DNA from: DASXMT01 sp963803065
GTDB taxonomy: Bacteria; Actinomycetota; Acidimicrobiia; Acidimicrobiales; RAAP-2
Length of the DNA stretch: 64,000 nucleotides
Direction: 5' to 3'
Assembly (NCBI GenBank): GCA_963803065.1
Contig: CAWDKW010000012.1
Location: 73,200-137,199 of the forward strand
Made by a program: the position numbers and the translations under genes
The notes under the pieces: model-generated
What the model saw: only the letters and a program-made list of their open reading frames with translations
Told to the model about the DNA's origin: nothing
Database searches by the model: none
In this document: positions 7,884 through 16,183 of the stretch, piece after piece
Position numbering within the stretch: position 1 is the stretch's first letter
How the letters are laid out: each line of letters begins with the position of its first letter

Positions 7884-9530
7884 ATGTTTCCCTACGCCGT
7901 CGAGACGTTCACCTCCGCAGAGGAGGACATCCTCCGGCGGTACTGCACAAACCTCCACCTCCCCGTCTTCGCCTTGGTCAACCTGCCCGAGGTGGTCAAA
8001 GGGGCCCTCTTCGCCCGCTACTCGCGCTCGCCCAAGAGCCTCCGCCGGCTGTTCCTCGACGAGTTCGTGGGCGAGCTGGACATCACCGGCGATGCCACCG
8101 TGGACGCCACCGTCGGCCTCAAGCGGGCCGAGGACCTCTACGAGAGGGTGTTCCTCGAGTACGGCGATGATTCGGTGGCCCAGCTGGGTGGCGTCCACCT
8201 GGCCTGCGAGCAGGCCTCCAACGTCCTGACCAAGGTGCTCGAGCGGGGCCGGCTCATGGCCTATCTCGAGCAGTCCACCCGCTACATCGCCTATGACAGC
8301 CGTCTGAGCACCGGTCACTACCGCTACTGCCGGGACCCGGGGCTGCTCGAGTCCCCGCTCGGGGCCAGGTACGTAGGCGAGATGGACCGCATGTTCGACA
8401 CCTACGGCGAGCTCCTGACCGAGGTACAGGCCTGGCTGACCCAGCGCCATCCCCGTCAGGCCGGCGATTCCGACTTCGTCCACCGCCGGGCCGTGCGGGC
8501 CAAGGCGCTCGATGCCCTGCGCGGCCTGCTGCCGGCCGGGTCGCTGTCCAACGTGGGCATCTACGGGACCGGTCAGTCCTACGAGATGTTGCTCCTGCGC
8601 ATGCGCTCGCACCCGCTCCCCGAGGCCCGCAGCTATGCGGCCATGATGCTCGACGAGCTGCGCAAGGTCATCCCGTCGTTTCTCCAGCGGGTCGACCGGC
8701 CCGAACGGGGCGGGGAGTGGTCGAGGTACCTCGAACAGGTACGGGACGAGACGGCCCGCACCGTGGAGCGCCTCTTCCCCGACCTGGTCGAGCCGGCGAC
8801 CCCCGCCGGTGGCCCGTCCGGTGCGCCGTCGGTCGACCTGGTCGACTTCGATCCCGACGGCGAGGAGAAGGTGATCGCTGCCATCTGCTATCCGAATGCC
8901 TCCGCGTCGGAGGCGGAGATCCTGCGCCGGGTACGCAGGCTCGGCGCCGACGAACGGCGGTCGCTGGTTCTCGGCTACGTGGGGGAACGGTCCAACCGTC
9001 GCCACCGACCGGGGCGGGCCTTCGAGCGCACGTCTTACCGATTCGACGTGGTGACCGACTATGGCGCCTTCCGGGACCTGCAGCGCCACCGGATGCTGAC
9101 CATCGAGTGGCAGCCGCTCGGTCCGTCCCTCGGTTACGACGTGCCCGACGTGGTCGAGGAGGCGGGCGTGGCCGAGCGGTACACGGCCTCTCTGGAGCGC
9201 TCCCGCGAGCTCCACGAGGCGCTGGCCCCCGTGTTCGCTGTGGAGTCGGCCTATGCCGTGGCCCTGGCCTACCGCATCCGCTACTCGATGGACATGAACG
9301 CGCGCTCGGCCATGCACGTGGTGGAGCTGCGCTCGAGCCCCCAGGGCCACCCTGCCTACCGGTGGGTGGCCCAGGAGATGCACCGCCTGATCGCAGAGCG
9401 GGCCGGTCACCGTCTGCTGGCCGAGGCCATGTCGCACGTCGACTACGGGGAGCCCGAGCTCGAGCGGTTGGAGTCGGAGCGCCGCGCCGAGACCCGACGG
9501 GCGGCGGGCAGAATTCCTTCACCACCCTGA
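7884..9530 (+). CDS. Tandem ThyX-fold protein (FAD-dependent thymidylate synthase-like)
   Basis: A 548-residue protein built of two ThyX-like halves (about 1-300 and 330-530). The first half keeps an LERGRLMAYLEQSTRYIAYD segment that resembles the ExSxRY part of the ThyX motif; the second keeps an LQRHRMLTIEWQPLG segment that resembles only the RHR part. Canonical ThyX carries both in one RHRxxSxNExSxR motif and is about 220-250 residues, with FAD and dUMP bound between subunits. Splitting the motif over two fused halves suggests a pseudo-dimer with one or altered active sites, or a different activity. It is 12 bp after the helicase gene and ends in a hairpin. Thymidylate synthase activity is not assured. 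Confidence 0.8.
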   Translation: MFPYAVETFTSAEEDILRRYCTNLHLPVFALVNLPEVVKGALFARYSRSPKSLRRLFLDEFVGELDITGDATVDATVGLKRAEDLYERVFLEYGDDSVAQLGGVHLACEQASNVLTKVLERGRLMAYLEQSTRYIAYDSRLSTGHYRYCRDPGLLESPLGARYVGEMDRMFDTYGELLTEVQAWLTQRHPRQAGDSDFVHRRAVRAKALDALRGLLPAGSLSNVGIYGTGQSYEMLLLRMRSHPLPEARSYAAMMLDELRKVIPSFLQRVDRPERGGEWSRYLEQVRDETARTVERLFPDLVEPATPAGGPSGAPSVDLVDFDPDGEEKVIAAICYPNASASEAEILRRVRRLGADERRSLVLGYVGERSNRRHRPGRAFERTSYRFDVVTDYGAFRDLQRHRMLTIEWQPLGPSLGYDVPDVVEEAGVAERYTASLERSRELHEALAPVFAVESAYAVALAYRIRYSMDMNARSAMHVVELRSSPQGHPAYRWVAQEMHRLIAERAGHRLLAEAMSHVDYGEPELERLESERRAETRRAAGRIPSPP

Positions 9531-9562
9531 CCAGGGGGACCGGGGGGCGCCGCTGGTCAGGG
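9525..9562 (+). terminator. Hairpin at the end of the ThyX-fold gene
   Basis: A perfect 10-base inverted repeat (CCCTGACCAG at 9525-9534 and CTGGTCAGGG at 9553-9562) encloses an 18-base loop and includes the stop codon of the preceding gene. There is no T tract, as is common for actinobacterial terminators. Confidence 0.6.
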
Positions 9563-9974
9563 TCGAGAAAACTCGCTTGACGACGACCCCGGGCCATGGC
9601 CTATCGTTCGCCTCAGTCCCAGTTACCCTACGGAAGCATCGTGCGAGCCTGCATCGCCGAGACGACCCGCGGGGGGATGCTGTGAGAGGCGGAGGGAGGC
9701 CTTGGGGTTCGAGTAGAGAACGCTTCTTCGGCCGGCGGCGTGTGCCACTGGAGCGGGGAAATGGTGCCAAAGAACCCCGGGCCCTGCCGCCTGGACGAGG
9801 TAGCTCGACCGATCGTCATCTGGCCGTTGCGGGTCGCCACGCCGGTCGCGCCGGCACCCGTTGGACCGTTGCCGAATCCCTTTCCGCCATGCCCCTGTCA
9901 GGCACGGCTCGACCTGTACGAACGCTGCTCCGGACCGTCTATGCTCCCGCCCAACTCACCATTGAAGGGCCGAT
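9563..9974 (+). other. Long leader/intergenic region before the DUF4193 gene, possible structured RNA
   Basis: No convincing protein-coding frame is visible in these 412 bases. A TTGACG box (9577-9582) lies 19 bases before TATCGT (9602-9607), a weak promoter candidate. Downstream, GGCGGC (9734-9739) can pair with GCCGCC (9786-9791) around an inner GGGG/CCCC pairing (9755-9758 with 9775-9778). The inner loop has GGTGCCAAA, and the whole loosely recalls large riboswitch cores, but I cannot assign it to a known class. Confidence 0.35.
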
Positions 9975-10436
9975 ATGCCGCAAGAACTGGACGACGTGGA
10001 AGAACCAAACGGGCTGGCCGAGGACGACCTCGACGAGTTGGAGGACGATGACGACCTGATCGAGGACGAGGACGTCGCGCTGGTCGACGAAGACGACGAC
10101 GACGTGGTGGTGAAGGACGAGCCCGACGCCGACGCGGAGGATGTGGCCGTCCCGGTTGTTGCGCCGTCCCCGGCCGACGACGAGGAGAGCGACGAGGAGG
10201 AGGAACCCGAGGACGAGGATGTCGAGGCCAGCTTGGACATGATCCTCAAAGAGCGCTTGGTCGTCGAGGAGGAGCCCGAGGACGAAGAGGCGGTCGAGAC
10301 GGACGAGAAGGCGGACGGCGTCGAGCGGGTGCTGCCCAAGCAGCCCGACGAGTTCGTGTGCCGGTCGTGTTTTCTGGTGAAGCACCCCAGCCAGCTGGCA
10401 GACGCGGACAAGATGCTCTGCCGAGACTGCGTCTGA
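9975..10436 (+). CDS. DUF4193-type acidic protein with C-terminal zinc ribbon
   Basis: A 153-residue protein. The first 110 residues are almost entirely Asp/Glu with hydrophobic spacers (disordered, strongly acidic). The C-terminal VLPKQPDEFVCRSCFLVKHPSQLAD...LCRDC segment matches the conserved end of actinobacterial DUF4193 proteins, with CxxC...CxxC ready to bind zinc. Typical DUF4193 proteins are about 100 residues, so the acidic arm here is longer than usual. Function is unknown in the family; the acidic tail could mimic nucleic acid or bind basic partners, but that is inference. The next gene follows after 14 bp. Confidence 0.8.
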   Translation: MPQELDDVEEPNGLAEDDLDELEDDDDLIEDEDVALVDEDDDDVVVKDEPDADAEDVAVPVVAPSPADDEESDEEEEPEDEDVEASLDMILKERLVVEEEPEDEEAVETDEKADGVERVLPKQPDEFVCRSCFLVKHPSQLADADKMLCRDCV

Positions 10437-10450
10437 GAGGGGAAGTCCCC

Positions 10451-11056
10451 ATGGAGCCGGAGGCGCACGAGCCCACGACAGTGAGCCAACGCCTCATGGA
10501 CATCTTCGTCTTCGCACCGGCGGGCCTCGTGGTGACCGCGGTCGAGGAATTCCCGCGGCTGGTCGAGCGGGGCCGCGAGCGCGTCACCGGGCGGGTCACG
10601 TCCGCTCGGACCGTCGGGTCCTTCGCCGTCTCCGCCGGGCGCCACCGGCTGCGCCAGCGGGCCGACGATCTCCGCCATGACCGGGAGAGTGCCGGCGCCC
10701 CGGTCCCCGACGAGCCCGACAGTCCGGCCACGGCTGTACCTACCGAGGGCCCAACCGCGGCGACACTCCCCGATGGCCCGGTGGTACGGGCCGCGTCGAC
10801 CCCGAGCCGGTCGGCCAGTCCGGAGAACGCGGACGACGGGATGGCGCCGTCGGTGGACAGCGCTCCGGCGGTCGACGGCGCTCCGGCGCCGTTGGCCATT
10901 CCCGGGTTTGACACCTTGTCGGCGTCCCAGGTGGTGCAGCGACTCGATGGCCTCACTCCCGATGAACTAGCCGCGGTCCGGGCTCACGAGTCGGCCCATC
11001 GAGGTCGCCGGACTATCCTCAACCGCGTCGAGCAGCTATTGGACGAGCGCTCGTAG
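10451..11056 (+). CDS. Conserved actinobacterial protein, two short domains with disordered linker
   Basis: A 201-residue protein starting at the ATG at 10451 (GGGGAAG upstream). The N-terminal 60 residues contain a helical FVFAPAGLVVTAVEEFPRLVERGRERV segment. A Pro/Ala/Ser-rich linker follows, then a C-terminal GFDTLSASQVVQRLDGLTPDELAAVRAHESAHRGRRTILNRVEQL module, a helix-hairpin-like segment that recurs in actinobacterial proteins of unknown function. I cannot give a molecular role. Short spacing after the DUF4193 gene suggests one operon. Confidence 0.65.
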   Translation: MEPEAHEPTTVSQRLMDIFVFAPAGLVVTAVEEFPRLVERGRERVTGRVTSARTVGSFAVSAGRHRLRQRADDLRHDRESAGAPVPDEPDSPATAVPTEGPTAATLPDGPVVRAASTPSRSASPENADDGMAPSVDSAPAVDGAPAPLAIPGFDTLSASQVVQRLDGLTPDELAAVRAHESAHRGRRTILNRVEQLLDERS

Positions 11057-11110
11057 CCCAACGGGAGCCACGACCGCGGCGGGTCGGGTCACCGTTGCCG
11101 AGGAGGACCG

Positions 11111-11593
11111 GTGGAAGCAGTACGGAAGGCCGAACCGGGCGACGCACCCGAGCTCGCCGCCCTGTCGGCGGCGTGCGCCGATGCCCTGGCCCACCAGCGG
11201 GGCGGCTCTCTGCTGCTGGCCGATCAGCGACCATCGCCGGTCGGAGCCTTCGAGCCCGAGGCCTTTGCCTCGCTGCTGGGCGATGCAACTCGTCTGACCC
11301 TGGTCGGGACGATCGACGACGTGGTCGTTGGCATGGCGATCGGCCGGATCGAGACGCTGAGGGACGGTAACCGGCTCGGCCGGATGGATGGCTGCTATGT
11401 CGATCCCGGTGCCCGGTCCATCGGTCTCGGCCATCTGCTCATCGACTCGCTCATGGCCTGGTTCGAAGCGGAGCACTGTGTCGGAGCGGACGGCATCGCC
11501 CTCCCAGGCGACCGGGACGGGAAGAACTTCTTCGAGTCGGCCGGCTTCAAGGCTCGCCTGCTGGTCATGCACCGCGTCATCGAGCCGGGCTGA
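11111..11593 (+). CDS. GNAT-family N-acetyltransferase
   Basis: A 160-residue protein beginning at GTG (GAGGAGGAC just upstream). It has the GNAT layout: an N-terminal strand-helix with VRKAEPGDAPELAALS, a central GTIDDVVVGMAIGRI strand, the acetyl-CoA binding loop in VDPGARSIGLGHLLIDSLMAWFE (a variant of RxxGxG/A), and a final FFESAGFKARLLVMHRVI strand. Substrate unknown. A Nudix gene follows after 12 bp, so the two are probably co-expressed. Confidence 0.8.
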   Translation: MEAVRKAEPGDAPELAALSAACADALAHQRGGSLLLADQRPSPVGAFEPEAFASLLGDATRLTLVGTIDDVVVGMAIGRIETLRDGNRLGRMDGCYVDPGARSIGLGHLLIDSLMAWFEAEHCVGADGIALPGDRDGKNFFESAGFKARLLVMHRVIEPG

Positions 11594-11605
11594 CCACTCG
11601 GCGGC

Positions 11606-12010
11606 GTGGGCACGTCCGGACCGGACCCCGCCGTGCGCGGGGTGGGGGCGGTCGCCGTCGTCGACGGCGCTGTCCTCCTGATCAGGCGGGGCCGGGCCCC
11701 ACAGGCCGGTCGATGGTCGGTGCCCGGCGGCCACGTCGAGCCGGGCGAACGACCCGAGGAGGCCGTGGTCCGGGAATTGGCCGAGGAGACCGGGCTCGTC
11801 GGGGTCTGCGGCCCGGTCGTGCTCGATGCCACCGTGGACATCGACGGGACGCGGTACTGGATCACCGACTATGCCGTCACCGTCGTCGACCGCCGCGACC
11901 CGGTGCCCTCCGACGACGCCGAGGCGGCCGCCTGGGTGCCGTTGGACAAGATCGACCGGCTCGATCTGGTCGACGGGCTCGACGTGCTCATCGCCGCTCT
12001 GGGGCGTTGA
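11606..12010 (+). CDS. Nudix hydrolase
   Basis: A 134-residue protein with a complete Nudix box, GGHVEPGERPEEAVVRELAEETGL, matching GX5EX7REUXEEXGU. It should hydrolyse a nucleoside diphosphate linked to another moiety using Mg2+. A GTG start is used. The flanking sequence is typical of small ADP-ribose or MutT-type housecleaning enzymes; the substrate cannot be read from sequence. The next gene converges from the right with only 9 bp between stops. Confidence 0.85.
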   Translation: MGTSGPDPAVRGVGAVAVVDGAVLLIRRGRAPQAGRWSVPGGHVEPGERPEEAVVRELAEETGLVGVCGPVVLDATVDIDGTRYWITDYAVTVVDRRDPVPSDDAEAAAWVPLDKIDRLDLVDGLDVLIAALGR

Positions 12011-12019
12011 GCTGAGCGG

Positions 12020-13372
12020 TCAGGCCGAACGCCGGCCCGGTGACGATCGGGCCGGAACCGGGCGCCGCGGCCCCGGCGGTGGTGGGATGGGGATCCCGAG
12101 CAGGCGGGCCAGCTCGGGCACCATCCCCGACGCCTGGCGTGCGGCGGCCAGCAGCGACTCGTCGGCGTCCCGCGGGATCCCGGCCGGCTTGACCGTTCGG
12201 CGCACCGGCGACTCGACGACGACCTCGAGCACGGCCAGCCACTCGGCCGCCGGCGTCTCAGCCGACATGGCCTGACCGGCCAGTTCGGAGAGGCGCACGG
12301 CCAGCTCAGCCGACAGGCGGGCAGCCGGTTCCGGCGGTCGGGCCGAGATGCGCAGGGCGTCGGCGACCCGGCCCTCGTCGAGGGCGGCGGTCATGCGGGC
12401 CACCCAGGCGTCGCGAAGGGCCGTGACCCGCTGGTCGAGCGAGGTGCGCAACGATGCGGCGAACTCCCGGCCTTCGTCGTCCAGGCTGACCGTGGAGGCC
12501 GAGGCGACGATGGACCGGAGCTCGCGCAGGGCCACATCCTTGCCGGCGCTCCTGGCCGCCGAGGCACGGTCCTTCCAGTTGGCCAGGTTGACCGTGGGCA
12601 ACAGCTCCTCGGCCATGGCCAGCAGTGGCCCCGGTGTCACCTCGGCCCGCCCGTCGGCTCGGGCGCGCTCGTTCTGCTCGTTGATCGCCTGGCGAACAGC
12701 CGGGATGCCACCGCGCAGCAACTGCTCGGCAACCGGCAGTTGCTCGGGCCGCATGCCGGCCAACGCCGCATTGCGGTAGGTGGTGGAGGGTTGCGGGCGG
12801 CTCTGATTGTCCCGGCCTCCCGCTCGCCGGCCGCCCTCCCGCCCGCCCGGCCGGGCGGGACGGTCGCGTCGCCGCTCCTCCGACGGCCCGCCGGTGCGGG
12901 CCCGGCTGTCGCCCCGTGGCGCAGATGACGCCGCCGCCGACTCGCTCCGGCCCCGCCCGCCCGACGGCCGCCGCGACCCGTCGGACCGATCGCGCCCGGC
13001 GCGGTCCCGGTCGCGACGGTCCCGGTCCGGGCGGTCCCGGTCGCGACGGTCCCGGTCGCCGTCCCGGCGCCGCCCCCTGGACTTGGAGGCGAGGACCACC
13101 GACACGTCGGGTCCCGATCGGGGCGTGCCGATGATCTCGATCCGCTCGACGGGCTTGGGGGTTTCCTTGCCCTTGGGGGGAAGCAGCGCGATGACGTTCA
13201 TGCCATCGAGGGTCGACTCCACCTCGGCGCGCAGGACAGTCCCGACAGCAGTCCCTTCGGGTACGAGCTCGCCGGAGACGGTACCCCGAGGTTGCTTGGC
13301 GCCGGCGGCGCGCCACGTCCAGGTGCCATCCCCACTTCCACTGGTCAGCTCGATCTCGATCTTGTGCGACAT
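12020..13372 (-). CDS. Arg/Asp-repeat protein with conserved N- and C-terminal domains
   Basis: A 450-residue protein. The N-terminal 90 residues (SHKIEIELTSGSGDGTWTWRAAGAKQPRGTVSGELVP...) look like a small beta domain. Residues about 105-200 are an extremely basic/acidic low-complexity stretch of RDRDRRDRD-type repeats and Arg/Gly segments, similar in composition to RNA-associating disordered regions. The C-terminal 240 residues are helical, with an AVRQAINEQNERARADGR segment and several DEGR-type turns. I do not recognise a named family. The start at 13372 gives MSHKIEIE; an upstream in-frame Met (13423) precedes poor sequence. It is divergent from the htrA-like gene. Confidence 0.7.
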   Translation of the reverse strand: MSHKIEIELTSGSGDGTWTWRAAGAKQPRGTVSGELVPEGTAVGTVLRAEVESTLDGMNVIALLPPKGKETPKPVERIEIIGTPRSGPDVSVVLASKSRGRRRDGDRDRRDRDRPDRDRRDRDRAGRDRSDGSRRPSGGRGRSESAAASSAPRGDSRARTGGPSEERRRDRPARPGGREGGRRAGGRDNQSRPQPSTTYRNAALAGMRPEQLPVAEQLLRGGIPAVRQAINEQNERARADGRAEVTPGPLLAMAEELLPTVNLANWKDRASAARSAGKDVALRELRSIVASASTVSLDDEGREFAASLRTSLDQRVTALRDAWVARMTAALDEGRVADALRISARPPEPAARLSAELAVRLSELAGQAMSAETPAAEWLAVLEVVVESPVRRTVKPAGIPRDADESLLAAARQASGMVPELARLLGIPIPPPPGPRRPVPARSSPGRRSA

Positions 13373-13558
13373 ACCGGCCGACACGCTACTGCCGCAGGAG
13401 AGGGTCACAGAAACCCTGCGCATAAGGGATGGCTAAGAAGGGAGTAAGAAGCGGGTGAATGAAAGCATTGTAAGGGGGTTCCGGCCGTACTATCGAACTG
13501 ACGTAGCGACGCCGAGGGATCGTGGCTGAGCAGGGGGTACGAGTCGAGGAGGAGCGGG

Positions 13559-15151
13559 ATGGACGAGCGGGAGCCGACGGGCGGCAAGCGCGAGGGCCAA
13601 CCCGCGGTCCCCGCCTCGGACGAGCAGACGGCCGAGACCCCGCTTTCCAGCCCCGACGCCGCACCCACGAACGAGATCCCGCTTTCCAGTCCCGACGCCG
13701 CACCCACGGCCGAGCTCCCTGTCGGCGGCGCACCCCTGCAGCCGACCGACCCGGGATGGCAGCGCCCTCCGGGCCCTCCCGGTCCGGTTCCCGAGGCACT
13801 CCTTGGGGTCCCGGGTGCCGGTGCTGCCGCGGCCGGCGCTGCCGCGGCCGGTGCTGCCGGGGCCGGTGCATTCCAGGGCGCTCCTCCTGCTACCCCAGGG
13901 CCCGGCCCTGCCGGCGTCCTGCCGACCGGACACGGTGGGGGTGAAGGACAGGGTGGGAGTGCACCGGCAACGCCGGGCACCCGGGGACCCGCTGGGACTT
14001 GGCGCTGGGCGGTTGTGGCTCTCGTGGCTGCGCTGATCGGTGCAGGGGTCGGCGGCGGCATCGTTGCGGCGATCGTGGGGAACGGCAACACGACGACCAC
14101 TGTCAAGGAGATCTCGGCCGGGCCGGCACTGTTGAACGGGACCGCCAACATCGAAACGGTGATCGCCAAGGTCCTCCCGGCCGTCGTGGCCATCGACGCC
14201 AAGTCCACGCCCACCAGCAACGGCGCGTTCAACTTCCCCGGAGGCCAAGCGCAGCAGCAGGACAATCAGGGTTCGGGCATGATCATCAGCTCGACCGGCG
14301 AAGTGGTCACCAACAACCATGTCATCACGGGGGCGACCGACATCACGGTCACCCTCTATGGGCAGACCAAGTCCCGCGCCGCCACCCTGGTCGACGCCGA
14401 CCCCACCAACGACGTCGCCCTGCTGCAGATCACCGGGGGAGCGAACCTACCCACGGTGAACTACGCCGACTCGGACAACGTGCAAGTGGGGGATGGCGTG
14501 GTGGCCATCGGCAACGCGTTAGGCCTCTCGCTCGGTACCCCGACGGTGACCCAGGGAATCATCTCGGCCAAGGGCCGCACGGTCACCGCCGGCGATGCTG
14601 GCAGCTCCAGCACCGAGACCCTCACCGACCTGTTTCAAACGGACGCGGCCATCAACCCCGGCAACTCGGGCGGCCCCCTGGTCGATAGCTCGGGCAAGGT
14701 GGTCGCGATGAACACCGCGGTGGCCGCCAGCAGCAGCGGGACCAGCCAAGCGCAGAACATCGGTTTTGCCATTCCCGCCAACAAGATCCAACAACTGCTT
14801 CCCGGACTACGGAAACATTCGATCGGCAGCGGGTCCAAGGCTGGTATTGGGTATCTCGGCGTCTCGCTCGAGACGGTGACACCACAGCTCCGGAGCCAAT
14901 ATGGGTTCGTCCCAACGCAGGGAGCGGCGGTGATGCAGGTGACATCCGGCTCTCCCGCCGACACGGCCGGGATCCAGAACGGCGATGTCATCGTCAAGCT
15001 CGACGGCAAGACGGTGACCAGCGCCGACCAGCTGCAGGTGGCCATCCAGGCCGACAAGCCGGGCCAGACCGTGCAGATCGGCCTCTACCGGGGCCAGAAG
15101 CAGCTCACGGTTTCGGCCACGCTGGGGTCCAATCCGTCCTCATCTGGTTGA
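13559..15151 (+). CDS. HtrA/DegP-like membrane-anchored serine protease with PDZ domain
   Basis: A 530-residue protein. The first about 145 residues are Pro/Ala/Gly-rich and probably cytoplasmic. A transmembrane helix follows (RWAVVALVAALIGAGVGGGI). The trypsin-like domain shows its triad: His in VVTNNHVITGA, Asp in DPTNDVALLQI, and Ser in INPGNSGGPLVDSSG. A C-terminal PDZ domain (YLGVSLETVTPQL...GSPADTAGIQNGDVIVKLDGKTV) ends the protein. Such proteases degrade or refold damaged proteins outside the membrane, often under envelope stress. The N-terminus contains an imperfect duplicated SSPDAAPT segment and AAAAGAAAAG-like repeats. Confidence 0.93.
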   Translation: MDEREPTGGKREGQPAVPASDEQTAETPLSSPDAAPTNEIPLSSPDAAPTAELPVGGAPLQPTDPGWQRPPGPPGPVPEALLGVPGAGAAAAGAAAAGAAGAGAFQGAPPATPGPGPAGVLPTGHGGGEGQGGSAPATPGTRGPAGTWRWAVVALVAALIGAGVGGGIVAAIVGNGNTTTTVKEISAGPALLNGTANIETVIAKVLPAVVAIDAKSTPTSNGAFNFPGGQAQQQDNQGSGMIISSTGEVVTNNHVITGATDITVTLYGQTKSRAATLVDADPTNDVALLQITGGANLPTVNYADSDNVQVGDGVVAIGNALGLSLGTPTVTQGIISAKGRTVTAGDAGSSSTETLTDLFQTDAAINPGNSGGPLVDSSGKVVAMNTAVAASSSGTSQAQNIGFAIPANKIQQLLPGLRKHSIGSGSKAGIGYLGVSLETVTPQLRSQYGFVPTQGAAVMQVTSGSPADTAGIQNGDVIVKLDGKTVTSADQLQVAIQADKPGQTVQIGLYRGQKQLTVSATLGSNPSSSG

Positions 15152-15268
15152 CCGGCGGCGCTCATGGAACCGGCGGCCCTCGGGGGCCCGTCGGCCCGCA
15201 CAGGCGTTTCGCGCCCGGATGGGAACAACCCGGCCTCTCGGACGGTTGGTCTATGTGAGGTACACCTA

Positions 15269-15282
15269 CTAATCAGAATTAG
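15269..15282. promoter_or_regulatory. Possible operator palindrome upstream of the peroxiredoxin gene
   Basis: CTAAT and ATTAG half-sites are separated by CAGA in an AT-rich patch that contrasts with the surrounding GC-rich DNA, 50 bp before the peroxiredoxin start. The shape is reminiscent of Fur/PerR-type boxes; the assignment is tentative. Confidence 0.35.
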
Positions 15283-15331
15283 GCATTGCGACACGGATTC
15301 GAAGAGACCGTGTGCCAAGGAGGACAGCACC

Positions 15332-15868
15332 ATGCTCACCGTCGGGAACCGATTTCCGGACTTCGATCTGCCCGCAGTGGACGGCGTCGAGACGCCTTCA
15401 CTTACCCGTACCGCCCTCGCCGATCACGCCGGCCGGTGGCTGGTGGCCTTCTTCTGGCCCAAGGACTTCACCTTCGTGTGTCCGACCGAGATCGCAGCAT
15501 TCGGAGACCGCCAACCCGACTTCGCCGAGGCCGGCGCGGACCTGGTCGGGGTCAGCATCGACAGCGAGTACGTCCATCTGGCCTGGCGATCCAATCACCC
15601 CGACCTCAGGCACTTGCCCTTCCCGATGGCTGCCGACGTGAAGCGCGAGCTCACCGGTGCATTGGGGATCCTCGACCCTGACGAAGGAGTCGCCCAGCGG
15701 GCCACGTTCATCGTCGACCCCGAAGGCGTCATCCGGTTCGTGTCGGTGAACGACCTCGACACAGGTCGGAACGTCGACGAGGTGCTCCGATCCTTGCAGG
15801 CCATTCAGGCGGGCGGCCTGACCAGCTGTGGGTGGCGAGCGGGTGACGCCACCCTGGATGCGGCCTGA
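15332..15868 (+). CDS. Peroxiredoxin (AhpC/TSA family)
   Basis: A 178-residue thiol peroxidase. The peroxidatic cysteine is Cys50 in the FTFVCPTEI motif; a C-terminal Cys166 (LTSCGW) could be the resolving cysteine, giving a 2-Cys mechanism. Length and motif fit the AhpC/Prx1 class, which reduces hydrogen peroxide and organic hydroperoxides in the cytoplasm. An unusually strong ribosome site (AAGGAGGA, 15317-15324) precedes the ATG at 15332 and selects this start over upstream in-frame codons. No AhpD or AhpF partner is adjacent. A short hairpin follows the stop. Confidence 0.93.
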   Translation: MLTVGNRFPDFDLPAVDGVETPSLTRTALADHAGRWLVAFFWPKDFTFVCPTEIAAFGDRQPDFAEAGADLVGVSIDSEYVHLAWRSNHPDLRHLPFPMAADVKRELTGALGILDPDEGVAQRATFIVDPEGVIRFVSVNDLDTGRNVDEVLRSLQAIQAGGLTSCGWRAGDATLDAA

Positions 15869-15871
15869 TTG

Positions 15872-15886
15872 GGGGCCCTTGGCCCC
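15872..15886 (+). terminator. Compact GC hairpin between convergent genes
   Basis: GGGGCC and GGCCCC separated by CTT form a tight stem-loop three bases after the peroxiredoxin stop; the next gene converges from the right. No T tract. Confidence 0.5.
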
Positions 15887-15910
15887 GCTTGGCGCGCCGC
15901 TAAACCGCCC

Positions 15911-16183
15911 CTACCAGGATCCCCAGCGAGCCAGGGGGGCGCCGTAGCCGGCGTCGGCCGCGCAACGACCACAGAGGTCCATGCGCCGGGACCCGGGCCG
16001 ATCTGACGCGGCGACCCGACGCCAGCCGTAGCGCCGGGCCTCTTCCAAGCTGGCCGACTCCGACCATTGGGGTGAGGTCCGGGTGCCGCAACGACCGCAG
16101 GTGCGGATGAACACCTCGTCCTCGTCGTAGAAGGCCTCCTCGCCGAAGAAGGCTGGATCGTCAGGATCGAAATCGAATTCCAT
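15911..16183 (-). CDS. Small zinc-ribbon protein of unknown function
   Basis: A 90-residue protein with an acidic N-terminus (EFDFDPDDPAFFGEEAF) followed by two CxxC pairs, CGRCGTR and LCGRCAADAG, about 40 residues apart, which suggests a single zinc site. The middle carries a YGWRRV segment. A purine-rich AGGAGATCG precedes the ATG. It converges on the peroxiredoxin gene. No family assignment. Confidence 0.6.
   Translation of the reverse strand: MEFDFDPDDPAFFGEEAFYDEDEVFIRTCGRCGTRTSPQWSESASLEEARRYGWRRVAASDRPGSRRMDLCGRCAADAGYGAPLARWGSW

Noticed and set aside
5973..9437. A 1,154-codon open frame on the minus strand
   Set aside because: It lies opposite helY and the ThyX-fold gene, both with clear motifs. 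Its composition is that of GC-rich antisense frames and it has no recognisable domain.
9577..10059. Plus-strand frames in the 9.6-10.0 kb interval
   Set aside because: They are low-similarity Arg/Pro-rich translations that run into the DUF4193 gene in another frame.
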